Both the position numbers and the translations under genes were made by a program. Shown here piece by piece: positions 37,725 through 45,663 of a stretch of 64,000 nt of DNA (within the stretch, counting starts at the first letter, position 1; every line of letters starts with the position of its first letter). Under the pieces are notes generated by a model. It saw only the letters and a list, made by a program, of their open reading frames with translations. It was not told the DNA's origin and searched no databases. Source of the stretch: Aquicoccus porphyridii (GTDB taxonomy: Bacteria > Pseudomonadota > Alphaproteobacteria > Rhodobacterales > Rhodobacteraceae); the NCBI RefSeq assembly GCF_008369105.1, contig NZ_VINQ01000001.1, positions 124,001 to 188,000 on the forward strand. Direction: 5' to 3'.

Positions 37725-38234
37725 ATGGCCGAGATCAAGGATCCCGAGAACACCATCCTGATGGAGCTGAAAGACGGCACCGTCACGATTGCATTGATGC
37801 CCGACGTGGCGCCAAAACATTGCGAGCGGATGAAGGAACTGGCCCGCGCCGGGGCCTATGACAACGTCGCGTTTCACCGCGTGATCGAGGGCTTCATGGC
37901 CCAGACCGGCGATGTGCAGCACGCCAACATGGAAAAGGACTGGAACCCCGGTCGCGCGGGCACCGGCGGATCGGACCTGCCCGACCTTCCGGCCGAGTTC
38001 AGCCGCATCCCCCATGCCCGTGGCAGCCTCGGCGCGGCGCGTTCGCAAAACCCCAATTCGGCCAATTCGCAGTTCTTCATCAGTTTCAAGGACAACGATT
38101 TCCTCAACGGGCAATACACCGTCTATGGCCAGGTGATCGAAGGCATGGAACATGTCGACGCGATCACCCGCGGCGAGCCGCCCGCCAACCCCGACCGGAT
38201 GATCAGCGTGAAGGTGGCCGCCGATGTTGCATAA
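37725..38234 (+). CDS. ppiB: Cyclophilin-type peptidylprolyl isomerase (cytoplasmic)
   Basis: Cis-trans prolyl isomerase of 169 residues lacking a signal peptide. The catalytic core VAFHRVIEGFMAQTGDVQ with the Arg near residue 48 and the SANSQFFISFKDNDFLNGQY strand are intact. AAGGAGAG precedes the start. It overlaps the next, exported cyclophilin by 11 bases, so the pair is translationally linked and probably arose by duplication. Confidence 0.93.
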   Translation: MAEIKDPENTILMELKDGTVTIALMPDVAPKHCERMKELARAGAYDNVAFHRVIEGFMAQTGDVQHANMEKDWNPGRAGTGGSDLPDLPAEFSRIPHARGSLGAARSQNPNSANSQFFISFKDNDFLNGQYTVYGQVIEGMEHVDAITRGEPPANPDRMISVKVAADVA

Positions 38235-38772
38235 ACTTCTTGTCATGGCCGCGTTGGTGGCCAGCCCCGCCGCCGCTACCGGCCTCAAGATCGAGGTCGA
38301 GGGCGAAGCCAATGGCGTGATCGAGATCGACCTCGCCGAGGACGTGGCCCCCGGCCATGTGGAGCAGATCACCGCGCTGGCCGAAGAGGGCGCCTATGAT
38401 GGCGTCGTCTTTCACCGGGTGATCGAGGGCTTCATGGCCCAGACCGGCGATGTGCAGTTCGGCAAGATGGGCGGCGACATGCGCCGTGCGGGCACCGGCA
38501 AGTCCGAGCGCCCGAACCTTAGCGCCGAATTCTCGGATGTGAGCTTTGAACGCGGTGTCGTGGGCATGGCGCGCAGCGCCGACCCCGACAGCGCCAATTC
38601 GCAATTCTTCATCATGTTCGCCCCCGCGCCGCATCTCGACGGGCAATATACCGTCGTGGGCCGGGTCACATCGGGCATGGACGTGGTCGATGCGATCAAG
38701 CGCGGCGATGGCCGCAGTGGCGCCGTGACCGGCCAGCCCGACATGATGAAAAGCGTCACCGTCACCGACTGA
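38224..38772 (+). CDS. Cyclophilin-type peptidylprolyl isomerase (exported)
   Basis: A second cyclophilin of 182 residues, with an N-terminal signal peptide (MLHKLLVMAALVASPAAATG), so likely periplasmic. It shares VVFHRVIEGFMAQTGDVQFG and SANSQFFIMFAPAPHLDGQY with its neighbour; catalytic residues are kept. The two presumably fold proteins in different compartments. Its end is followed by about 80 bases and then a hairpin and a broken DUF3179 gene. Confidence 0.92.
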   Translation: MLHKLLVMAALVASPAAATGLKIEVEGEANGVIEIDLAEDVAPGHVEQITALAEEGAYDGVVFHRVIEGFMAQTGDVQFGKMGGDMRRAGTGKSERPNLSAEFSDVSFERGVVGMARSADPDSANSQFFIMFAPAPHLDGQYTVVGRVTSGMDVVDAIKRGDGRSGAVTGQPDMMKSVTVTD

Positions 38773-38823
38773 GTTCAGACCCTGTCACAACCGCGTGTCG
38801 GGGACTGTGCAAGCCCCCGCGCG

Positions 38824-38859
38824 ATGGGTCATCCTCTCGACCAAGGGAGGATGACCCAT
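38824..38859 (+). promoter_or_regulatory. Hairpin covering the ribosome-binding site of the DUF3179 pseudogene
   Basis: Perfect 13-base arms (ATGGGTCATCCTC / GAGGATGACCCAT) flank a 10-base loop. The GGGAGG ribosome-binding site at 38845-38850 and the first two bases of the ATG at 38858 fall within or at the edge of the second arm. Such a stem could hold back translation. Because the gene is broken, it may have no present function. Confidence 0.5.
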
Positions 38860-39390
38860 GATCCTGCACGCATGCCTGTTCTGGCTGGCCCTTGCGGGCG
38901 CGGCGCTGGCCAACCCCGATGCCTGGCGCGTCGAGTGGCCCGACACCGATTTTTCCCGCTCGCACGTGCCGGACTGGTCCGAGATCATCTCGGGCGGGCC
39001 GGGCAAGGACGGCATCCCGGCGCTGAGCGATCCCGATTTCATCCCCGCGGCACAGGAGCAGCGGATCGCGGGCCGCGAACCGGTGATCACGGTCGAGATC
39101 GGCAATGCCACGCCGCGCGGCCGTTTCTTTACAATGGTGAGAACCCGCCCCACGGCATCGATCCGCTGTCGCGCGTGGTACGCGTCGGCGAACGGGCCTG
39201 GCCGATGGAACGGCTGAGGCAGGCGGGCCGGATCTCCGAAGCTGGCGTGGTGATCGCCTGGGAAGCCGGGCAAGCCTCGGCGCTCGACACGAGCGAGATC
39301 GGCAAGGGCCGCGACGTGGCCCATGACGTGATGTTCGCCTTCGCCTATCACGCATTCTTTCCCGACGGGCGCTGGATGCTGGGTCGGTAG
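38858..39390 (+). pseudogene. DUF3179 protein, broken by an internal deletion and frameshift
   Basis: The first part reads as an exported DUF3179 N-terminus: signal peptide (MILHACLFWLALAGAALANP), then IPALSDPDFIPAAQEQRI and EPVITVEIG. The frame then fails, and the matching C-terminal portion (FLYNGENPPHGIDPLSRV through VAHDVMFAFAYHAFFPDG) continues in another frame to 39390. In intact family members roughly 140 residues, including the WHEIVND and CPLC segments, lie between these parts, so a deletion near 39108-39120 joined the ends out of frame. The remaining sequence cannot give a functional protein. Confidence 0.75.
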
Positions 39391-39571
39391 GGGCGCACCG
39401 CAACATGGGCCTTTGCATGACACGAGTAGAACAGGGAAACGAGGGAAGCGCCTGCCGCGTGCGACGTGCGCGAGGTGGTGCGTCTTGGCGGAAGCGGTCA
39501 ACAGGGATTGAACCCGGGCTCGGGCGTGGCCTATAGAGGCGCGGACAGATGAAACACGTCGGGAGAGCGAC

Positions 39572-40318
39572 ATGGCCGGCCATTCCAAATGGGCAAATAT
39601 CCAGCACCGCAAGGGGCGCCAGGACGCGGCGCGCTCGAAACTGTTTTCGAAACTTTCCAAGGAAATCACCGTCGCCGCCAAGATGGGCGACCCCGACCCC
39701 GAAAAGAACCCGCGCCTGCGGCTCGCCGTCAAGGTGGCCAAGTCGCAGTCGATGCCCAATGACAATATCGACCGCGCGATCAAGAAGGCCGTGGGCGGCG
39801 AGGGCGACGATTACGAGGAAATCCGCTACGAGGGCTATGGCCCCGGTGGCGTCGCGGTGATCGTCGAGGCGATGACCGACAACCGCAACCGCACCGCCTC
39901 GAACGTGCGCTCGACCTTTACCAAGCATGGCGGCAACCTCGGTGAAACCGGCTCGGTCGGCTTCATGTTCGAACGCAAGGGCGAGGTCAGCTACCCGGCC
40001 AGCGTGGGCGATGCCGACACCGTTATGATGGCCGCGATCGAGGCCGGGGCCGAGGACGTGGAAAGCACCGAGGACGGCCATATCATCTGGTGCGCCGACA
40101 GCGATCTCAACGACGTGGCCACCGCGCTTGAGGCCGAATTGGGCGAAAGCGACGAGACCAAGCTGGTCTGGAAACCCTCCACCACGACCGAGCTTGACCT
40201 TGAAGGCATGCAGAAGCTGATGAAGCTGATCGACGCGCTCGAAGACGATGACGACGTGCAGCGCGTCACCACCAATTTCGACGCCTCTGACGAGGTGATG
40301 GAAGCGCTCGCGGGGTAG
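39572..40318 (+). CDS. yebC: YebC/PmpR family transcriptional regulator or translation factor
   Basis: Conserved 248-residue protein (TACO1/YebC family), with the standard [20 protein letters not shown] start and the [20 protein letters not shown] core, ending in an acidic C-terminal domain. Members bind DNA or act on ribosome stalling at proline stretches, depending on clade. GGAGAGCGAC precedes the ATG. The ruvC gene often downstream is absent; an AT-rich accessory patch follows instead. Confidence 0.93.
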   Translation: MAGHSKWANIQHRKGRQDAARSKLFSKLSKEITVAAKMGDPDPEKNPRLRLAVKVAKSQSMPNDNIDRAIKKAVGGEGDDYEEIRYEGYGPGGVAVIVEAMTDNRNRTASNVRSTFTKHGGNLGETGSVGFMFERKGEVSYPASVGDADTVMMAAIEAGAEDVESTEDGHIIWCADSDLNDVATALEAELGESDETKLVWKPSTTTELDLEGMQKLMKLIDALEDDDDVQRVTTNFDASDEVMEALAG

Positions 40319-40438
40319 AGGGCGGCGCCCGCTCCGTCCGGTGAACTCGACCTTGGGGAAAGCGTCGCGCAAGCGCTTTTCAATCAGGCCGATGGCGAGG
40401 CGCGTGACATCAACCTCTAGTCCCTTTTGGCGTGAACA

Positions 40439-40807
40439 TTACACAACGCTTGAAACTACAAAAGCTAGCACAATCCAAGTCGTGGTGGTTCCCCATTCGA
40501 AGACTCTAATCGGCCCTCTCATTTGGATAAACCCGGTCATGCTCAGCCCAAGAATAACAGCGATGGAACCGAAAGTGCTGATTGCAACGGTTAGCATAAC
40601 AAAAATTATCGTTTGAGTAATTTTGATCGCAAGCGGCAGGTCACCTTGGACTTGAGCGATTGCAGTATGTGCGACCGCTACGGAAGCTGCAAACAATGCG
40701 ACTCCGATACTAAATGCCTGCACACCTTTAAGAATGTATTCTGGATCGCCGGTTTTTTGTTCTTCAGAAGCGGCTTGTTGCTTATTATTCTCTTCGTTCA
40801 ATGACAT
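40439..40807 (-). CDS. Hypothetical membrane protein in an AT-rich patch
   Basis: A 122-residue protein (MSLNEENNKQQAASEEQKTG... at the N-terminus) with a polar, Glu/Gln-rich start and three predicted membrane helices (about residues 30-52, 62-84 and 100-122). Local base composition is clearly AT-richer than the neighbours, which suggests acquisition by transfer. I do not recognise the family. Similar small multi-helix proteins sit in accessory islands, and the next sequence is a methyltransferase remnant. Function unknown. Confidence 0.6.
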   Translation of the reverse strand: MSLNEENNKQQAASEEQKTGDPEYILKGVQAFSIGVALFAASVAVAHTAIAQVQGDLPLAIKITQTIIFVMLTVAISTFGSIAVILGLSMTGFIQMRGPIRVFEWGTTTTWIVLAFVVSSVV

Positions 40808-40838
40808 ATTAAACCTTCCACTTCCTTCCCCACCGGTT

Positions 40839-40970
40839 TCAGGATTCGTGAGTTTTTACCAGTCGCATGGCCGTCATCGCCAGACAGGTGATCATGGTGT
40901 TCTCACCGAGAAAAGATCGCATGGCGCGTAGCACGGCAAGATTACCGCCGTAATAAAGGTGATTGCCCAT
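40839..40970 (-). pseudogene. Remnant of a site-specific DNA methyltransferase
   Basis: A 43-codon reading frame (MGNHLYYGGNLAVLR then AMRSFLGENTMITCLAMTAM and RLVKTHES). The first 15 residues match the start of adenine-specific methyltransferases (MANRLFFGDNLQVLR-like). The rest matches a later segment of the same protein type (LGENDMLAYLAMMAIRL-like), which in intact enzymes comes after the LDPPFN motif. The sequence thus looks like a scar made by an internal deletion and truncation. It has no catalytic motif. Confidence 0.5.
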
Positions 40971-41093
40971 GGCCTGCGCCCCCTGTTTCGATGTCCGCCC
41001 TTATCGGGCGTGACCTTGGTTAAAATCCAGTTTAGGGGGCAAGGTCGGGAAAAAGCAATGGCAGGGGCAGATGCGGGCAGGCGCTTGGCACGG

Positions 41094-41975
41094 TCAAATC
41101 CGCAACCTGTCCCGCGCCGCCTTGCGGATGGCACGGGTCAGCGGGGCGAGGGCCTCGGCCAGAAGCCGCCCCGATTGCCAGTAAAGCGGCGTGTCGAAAT
41201 GCGCACCGGGCAGCAGCGGCACAAGTTGGCCCGCCGCGATTTCCTGCGTGACCAGCGTCTCGGGGTTGAGCCCCCAGCCCAACCCCAGCCTTGCCGCGCG
41301 CACGAACCCCTCGGGTGACGCGATCAGGTGCGAGGGCGGCGAGATCGCCCGGCCGAACACCCGTTCGATCCAGTTATGTTGCAGCCGGTCCTTCACGTTG
41401 AACTGAAGCATCGGGGCGCTTGCGATGGCATCGGCGGTGACGCCTTGCGGGAAATGCCGCGCCATGAACTCCGGGCTGGCCGTCGGGATATAGCGCAGCG
41501 CCCCAAGCGTGACGACATTGCACCCCGCCACCGGCTGATCGCTGGCGGTGACGGCGCCCACGGCCTCGCCCCGGCGGAGCCAGTCATGCGAAACGTCCTG
41601 ATCGTCGATCACCAGCTCGAAAAGATGCTCGGGCATCCCGGCCAGCGCATCGGGAAACCACGTGGCGAGGCTGTCGGCATTGACCGCGATGCGCAGCCTT
41701 GTTCGCGGTGCAGGGGCCAGCGCGGCAACATCGCGCGCGAGGTCGGCCTCGAGCAGGCCGATCCGGTCGGCATGGGCGGCAAGGCGCCGCCCGGTCGCGG
41801 TGCCGGTGCAGGGCTGCCCGCGATGCACGAGCAACGCACCAACCCGCGTTTCCAGCGCCTTGAGCCGCTGTGACACCGCCGATTGGGTGACGCCCAGATC
41901 ATGCGCCGCACGTTCGAAACTGCCGCTGCGCAGGATCGCGGCCAGCGCGGCAAGCTGGGCTGGGTCGAGATGCAT
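41094..41975 (-). CDS. argP: LysR-type regulator ArgP
   Basis: LysR regulator of 293 residues starting MHLDPAQLAALAAILRSGSF. The helix-turn-helix is at residues 4-60 (HDLGVTQSAVSQRLKALE). In E. coli ArgP activates the arginine/lysine exporter argO. Here a LysE/ArgO-type exporter is divergently transcribed across 115 bases, so the same regulatory pairing is expected. A long in-frame extension upstream passes into argO antisense and was rejected. Confidence 0.9.
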   Translation of the reverse strand: MHLDPAQLAALAAILRSGSFERAAHDLGVTQSAVSQRLKALETRVGALLVHRGQPCTGTATGRRLAAHADRIGLLEADLARDVAALAPAPRTRLRIAVNADSLATWFPDALAGMPEHLFELVIDDQDVSHDWLRRGEAVGAVTASDQPVAGCNVVTLGALRYIPTASPEFMARHFPQGVTADAIASAPMLQFNVKDRLQHNWIERVFGRAISPPSHLIASPEGFVRAARLGLGWGLNPETLVTQEIAAGQLVPLLPGAHFDTPLYWQSGRLLAEALAPLTRAIRKAARDRLRI

Positions 41976-41984
41976 AAGGCGTCC

Positions 41985-42016
41985 TAATGCTACATAATAT
42001 TGTTTAATTTGCTTAA
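41985..42016. promoter_or_regulatory. AT-rich operator/promoter region between argP and argO
   Basis: An AT-rich block (ATAATATTGTTTAATTTGC and flanks) stands out in GC-rich surroundings, 10-40 bases upstream of argP and about 75-105 bases upstream of argO. LysR proteins bind T-N11-A type sites at such divergent promoters. A small GCGGGA-CGAA-TCCCGC stem (42051-42066) lies in the argO leader. Confidence 0.45.
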
Positions 42017-42090
42017 TGGTTGCGGCCCATCTAGGCAATCCCCGGCAGGCGCGGGACGAATCCCGCCAAAGAAAAAGAGGCAGGGGAGAC

Positions 42091-42690
42091 ATGCAGGCAG
42101 CATTGGCAGGGTTCGCACTCGGGTTTTCGCTGATCCTCGCGATCGGGGCGCAGAATGCCTTTGTCTTGCGGCAGGGGCTCCGGCGCGAGCATGTGCTGGC
42201 CACGGTGCTGATCTGCGCGGTGTCCGACGCGGTCCTGATCGCGGCGGGCGTCGCGGGGTTCGGGGCGCTGGCACAGGCGGTGCCGGGGCTGGAATTCGCG
42301 ATGCGGCTCTTTGGGGCGGCGTTCCTCACCTGGTATGGCGCGCGCAATTTAAGGGCCGCCTGGCGCGGGGGCGAGGTGCTCGATTCGGGCGGTGAGGCGC
42401 GGCACAGCTTGCGCGGCGTCGCGCTCACCGTGCTGGCGCTGACCTGGCTCAACCCGCATGTCTATCTCGACACGGTGGTGCTTCTGGGCTCGATCTCGGC
42501 GCAATATGACAACCGCCTTGCCTTTGCGCTCGGCGCGGTGACGGCCAGTTTCGTGTTCTTCTTTTCGCTGGGCTACGGCGCGCGGGCGCTGGCCCCGCTG
42601 TTCGCGCGGCCCACATCCTGGCGGGTGCTGGATCTGGTGGTCGGGCTGACCATGTGGGCGATCGCCGCCAAGCTGTTGCTGGGCGTCTGA
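42091..42690 (+). CDS. argO: LysE/ArgO family amino-acid exporter
   Basis: Inner-membrane exporter of 199 residues with about six helices, starting MQAALAGFALGFSLILAIGAQ; the FSLILAIGAQNAFVLRQG signature is typical of LysE/ArgO. The sequence WLNPHVYLDTVVLLGSISAQ, a family hallmark, is present. GGGGAGAC precedes the ATG. By analogy it exports arginine or lysine and is activated by the divergent ArgP. The exact substrate is inferred. Confidence 0.9.
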   Translation: MQAALAGFALGFSLILAIGAQNAFVLRQGLRREHVLATVLICAVSDAVLIAAGVAGFGALAQAVPGLEFAMRLFGAAFLTWYGARNLRAAWRGGEVLDSGGEARHSLRGVALTVLALTWLNPHVYLDTVVLLGSISAQYDNRLAFALGAVTASFVFFFSLGYGARALAPLFARPTSWRVLDLVVGLTMWAIAAKLLLGV

Positions 42691-42803
42691 GCGGAGGCAA
42701 GCCATGCTCTCGGTGCATGTCTGCCCTGCATGACGGGACGGAGGTGGAAAACTTAACAGGTGAACCCTTGCGGGCGCTTTCGCTTCATGTCCAGATGCGG
42801 CGC

Positions 42804-43709
42804 ATGGAAGTCGCACGCGCATCGCGCCCCGTCACGGGGGTTCTCTGGATGATCCTGACCGGGCTGCTCTTTGTCGGGGTGACGGCGGTGGTCAAGGTGC
42901 TGGGCACCCGCATTCCCGCCCCCGAGGCGGCCTTTCTGCGCTATCTTCTGGGGCTGGTGTTCCTCCTTCCGATGCTCCGGCCGGTCCTGCGGGCCCAACT
43001 GACACACAGGCAATGGAAATTCTTCGGCTTTCGCGGGATTGCCCATACCGTGGGCGTGTCGCTCTGGTTCTTCGCGATGACGCGGATTCCGATCGCGGAC
43101 GTGACCGCGATGAACTATCTCGCGCCGGTCTACGTGGCCATCGGGGCGGCGCTTTTCCTGGGCGAAACCCTGCATCTGCGGCGCATCCTTGCGGTGGTCG
43201 CGGCGCTCATCGGCGCGCTCATCATCCTGCGCCCGGGCTTTCGCGAGGTCGGGCCGGGGCATCTCGCCATGCTCATCGCGGCGGTGTTCTTCGCCGCCTC
43301 CTATCTCACCGCCAAGCAGATGGCGGACGAGACCGGCCCCGAGGTGACGGTGACGATGCTGTCGCTTTCGGTGACGCTGGGGCTGGCACCGCTGGCGCTG
43401 ATGAACTGGGTCTGGCCCACGGGCGAGGAGCTTCTGCTGCTCCTGGCCGTCGCCTTCCTCGCCACGATCGGGCATTACACCATGTCGCTGGCACTGGCGG
43501 CCGCGCCAGTGATGGTGACCCAGCCGGTGGGCTTCCTGCAACTGGTCTGGGCGGTGCTTCTGGGCGTTTTCGTCTTTGGCGAGGGGGTGGATATCTGGGT
43601 GATCATCGGCGGCACGGTCATCGTCGCCGCGATTTCCTTCATGACCTGGCGCGAGGCGGTGCTCAAGCGGCGCCTGCGCACCCCCATCGTGCCCGAAACC
43701 AAGCTGTGA
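42804..43709 (+). CDS. DMT superfamily (EamA) transporter
   Basis: Inner-membrane transporter of 301 residues with ten predicted helices and two EamA repeats (first half containing AAFLRYLLGLVFLLPMLRP, second half HLAMLIAAVFFAASYLTAKQ). Such carriers export amino acids, purines or other metabolites; the substrate is unknown. The start is uncertain: I use ATG 42804, but 42795 and upstream in-frame codons are possible. It is convergent with choV. Confidence 0.82.
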   Translation: MEVARASRPVTGVLWMILTGLLFVGVTAVVKVLGTRIPAPEAAFLRYLLGLVFLLPMLRPVLRAQLTHRQWKFFGFRGIAHTVGVSLWFFAMTRIPIADVTAMNYLAPVYVAIGAALFLGETLHLRRILAVVAALIGALIILRPGFREVGPGHLAMLIAAVFFAASYLTAKQMADETGPEVTVTMLSLSVTLGLAPLALMNWVWPTGEELLLLLAVAFLATIGHYTMSLALAAAPVMVTQPVGFLQLVWAVLLGVFVFGEGVDIWVIIGGTVIVAAISFMTWREAVLKRRLRTPIVPETKL

Positions 43710-43740
43710 CCACGCCTTGAAATCGCGGCCCACGCCGCCC

Positions 43741-43786
43741 TTTCATCTTGCTAAAAATACTCCCGCCGGAGGCGTCCCCGGAGGCG
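43741..43786. repeat. Rhodobacteraceae-type dispersed intergenic element
   Basis: The string ATCTTGCTAAAAATACTCC followed by GCCGGAGGC-like sequence lies in the convergent gap between the DMT transporter and choV. I recall similar ATCTTGC-AAAATACTCC strings as common intergenic tails in roseobacters, but only one copy is visible here. The piece CCGGAGGCGTC occurs twice (43766-43776 and 43778-43788). Confidence 0.35.
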
Positions 43787-44833
43787 TCACCCCCGCGGGT
43801 CGAGAAGCTTGGCCAGCACCCGGTCTTTCGTCACCTGCCCGACGATCCGCCCGTCCTCTTCGACACCCACCGGCGCGCCGGTCTGGCCGACCTTCTCCAT
43901 CACCGCGCGGATGTCCTCGTCCGGCGGCACGGTGATCTGCGGCGTGCCTTGCGCCGGTTCCATCACGTCGCGTGCGCAAAGCACGCCCAGCGGGTTCATA
44001 TGGGTCACGAAATCGGCCACGTAGTCATTGGCGGGGTTCGAGAAAATTTCCTGCGGGGTGCCGCATTGCACGATCCGCCCACCCTCCATGATGGCGATCC
44101 GGTTGCCGATCTTGAACGCCTCGTCGAGGTCATGGGACACGAAGATGATGGTGCGGTGCAGCTTGTCCTGCAACTCCAGCAATTCATCCTGAAGCCGCGT
44201 GCGGATGAGCGGATCAAGCGCCGAAAACGGCTCGTCCATCAGCAAGATCGGCGCATTGGTGGCAAAGGCCCGCGCCAGCCCGACACGCTGTTGCATGCCG
44301 CCCGACAATTCGCCGACCTTGCGCTCGGCCCAATCGGAAAGGCCCACGATCTCAAGCTGTTCATCGACCCGCGCGGCCCGTTCGCGCACCCCCATGCCGC
44401 CCAGTTCGAGACCCAGCCCGACATTCTCGCGCACCGTGCGCCATGGCAGCAGGCCAAAGGCCTGGAACACCATCGAGATATGCGACAGCCGCATCTGGCG
44501 CAGGGTCTGCGCCCCGGCATGGGTGATGTCGATCATCGCGCCACCCTTGCGCACATGCACCGCGCCGCGCGCCACGGGGTTGAGCCCGTTGACCGCCCGC
44601 AAAAGCGTTGATTTGCCCGATCCCGACAGGCCCATGAGGACAAGGATCTCGCCCTCCTGAACCTCGAGCGCGCAATCATGCACGCCCAGCACCTGGCCGG
44701 TGGCGGCCTGGATCTCGCTGCGTTCCTGCCCCTCGTCCATCAGCGGCAGCGCGTGGTCGGGGTGGTCGCCAAACACGATCGACACCTTGTCGAAGATCAC
44801 GGCCGGGGCGGTCTTTGTCTCGGGTCCGGTCAT
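43787..44833 (-). CDS. choV: Choline/glycine-betaine ABC transporter ATPase
   Basis: ATP-binding subunit of an osmoprotectant uptake system, 348 residues. Walker A is GLSGSGKSTL (near residue 62), the signature LSGGMQQRVGLARAF, and Walker B ILLMDEPFSALD. The C-terminal ~80 residues hold CBS-type sequence (GVLCARDVMEP, then PDEDIRAVMEKVGQTGAPVG). The start overlaps the choW stop by four bases. With choX and choW this forms the standard ABC set; choline is the expected substrate given the adjoining bet genes. Confidence 0.93.
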   Translation of the reverse strand: MTGPETKTAPAVIFDKVSIVFGDHPDHALPLMDEGQERSEIQAATGQVLGVHDCALEVQEGEILVLMGLSGSGKSTLLRAVNGLNPVARGAVHVRKGGAMIDITHAGAQTLRQMRLSHISMVFQAFGLLPWRTVRENVGLGLELGGMGVRERAARVDEQLEIVGLSDWAERKVGELSGGMQQRVGLARAFATNAPILLMDEPFSALDPLIRTRLQDELLELQDKLHRTIIFVSHDLDEAFKIGNRIAIMEGGRIVQCGTPQEIFSNPANDYVADFVTHMNPLGVLCARDVMEPAQGTPQITVPPDEDIRAVMEKVGQTGAPVGVEEDGRIVGQVTKDRVLAKLLDPRG

Positions 44834-45663
44834 TTGCGTTCGATCCTCAGCATGCGGTCGAGCATGATCGCCACCACCACGATGACGATGCCCGATTCAA
44901 AGCCCAGCGCGGTGTTCACGGTGTTGAGCGCGCGCACCACCGGCACGCCCAGCCCGCTTGCCCCGACCAGCGCCGCGATGACGACCATCGACAGAGACAG
45001 CATGATCGTCTGGTTGAGCCCGGTCATGATCTGCGGCAGCGCAAAGGGCAGCTCGACCTTCCACAGAAGCTGGCGTTTCGTGGCGCCAAAAGCCTGCGCC
45101 GCCTCGATCAGCGGCTGCGGCGTCGAGGTGATGCCCAGATGCGTGAGCCGGATAGGCGCGGGCAGCACGAAGATCACCGTTGCGATCAGCCCGGGCACCA
45201 TGCCGATGCCGAAGAACACGATCGCCGGGATCAGGTAGACAAAGGTCGGCAGGGTCTGCATCAGGTCGAGAACCGGGCGCATCCATGCATAAAGCCGCGG
45301 CCGGTGCGCGGCGGCGATGCCGATGGGCACCCCGACCGACATGCACACGACACAGGCCGACAGAACCAGGGTAAGGCTCTCGGTGGTCTCTTCCCAATAG
45401 CCCTGGTTGAGGATGAAGAGAAAACCGAGGCCCACCAGAAGCGGCATTTTCCAGCCCCGCTGCAACACCCATGTCAGCGCCATGAACCCCGCCACGACGA
45501 CAAGTTCGGGCGGGCTCTGCAACACCCAGAGAATGCCCTCGATCAGCATTTCCATGATCAGCGACAGCGCGTCGAAAAACGGCTCGCCCGCGTCCTGCAA
45601 CCAGTCAAACGCCTGTTTCGCGGTCTTGCCCACGGGTATTTTCGTCTCGGTCAGCCAGTTCAC
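44830..45663 (-). CDS. choW: Choline/glycine-betaine ABC transporter permease
   Basis: Inner-membrane permease of 277 residues with about six helices, ProW/OpuAB-like. The cytoplasmic coupling motif is seen in IEAAQAFGATKRQLLWKVELP, and QTLPTFVYLIPAIVFFGIGM is the family membrane segment. Both ends overlap neighbours by four bases: choV downstream and the nuclease-like gene upstream. It therefore belongs to one translationally coupled unit. Confidence 0.93.
   Translation of the reverse strand: MNWLTETKIPVGKTAKQAFDWLQDAGEPFFDALSLIMEMLIEGILWVLQSPPELVVVAGFMALTWVLQRGWKMPLLVGLGFLFILNQGYWEETTESLTLVLSACVVCMSVGVPIGIAAAHRPRLYAWMRPVLDLMQTLPTFVYLIPAIVFFGIGMVPGLIATVIFVLPAPIRLTHLGITSTPQPLIEAAQAFGATKRQLLWKVELPFALPQIMTGLNQTIMLSLSMVVIAALVGASGLGVPVVRALNTVNTALGFESGIVIVVVAIMLDRMLRIERK

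Noticed and set aside
36329-37861. 510-codon plus-strand frame opposite pgk
   Set aside because: pgk is full-length with all motifs; this frame is antisense.
38762-40372. 536-codon minus-strand frame across the cyclophilin/DUF3179/yebC area
   Set aside because: Antisense to yebC and the pseudogene, with no family match; composition is shadow-like.
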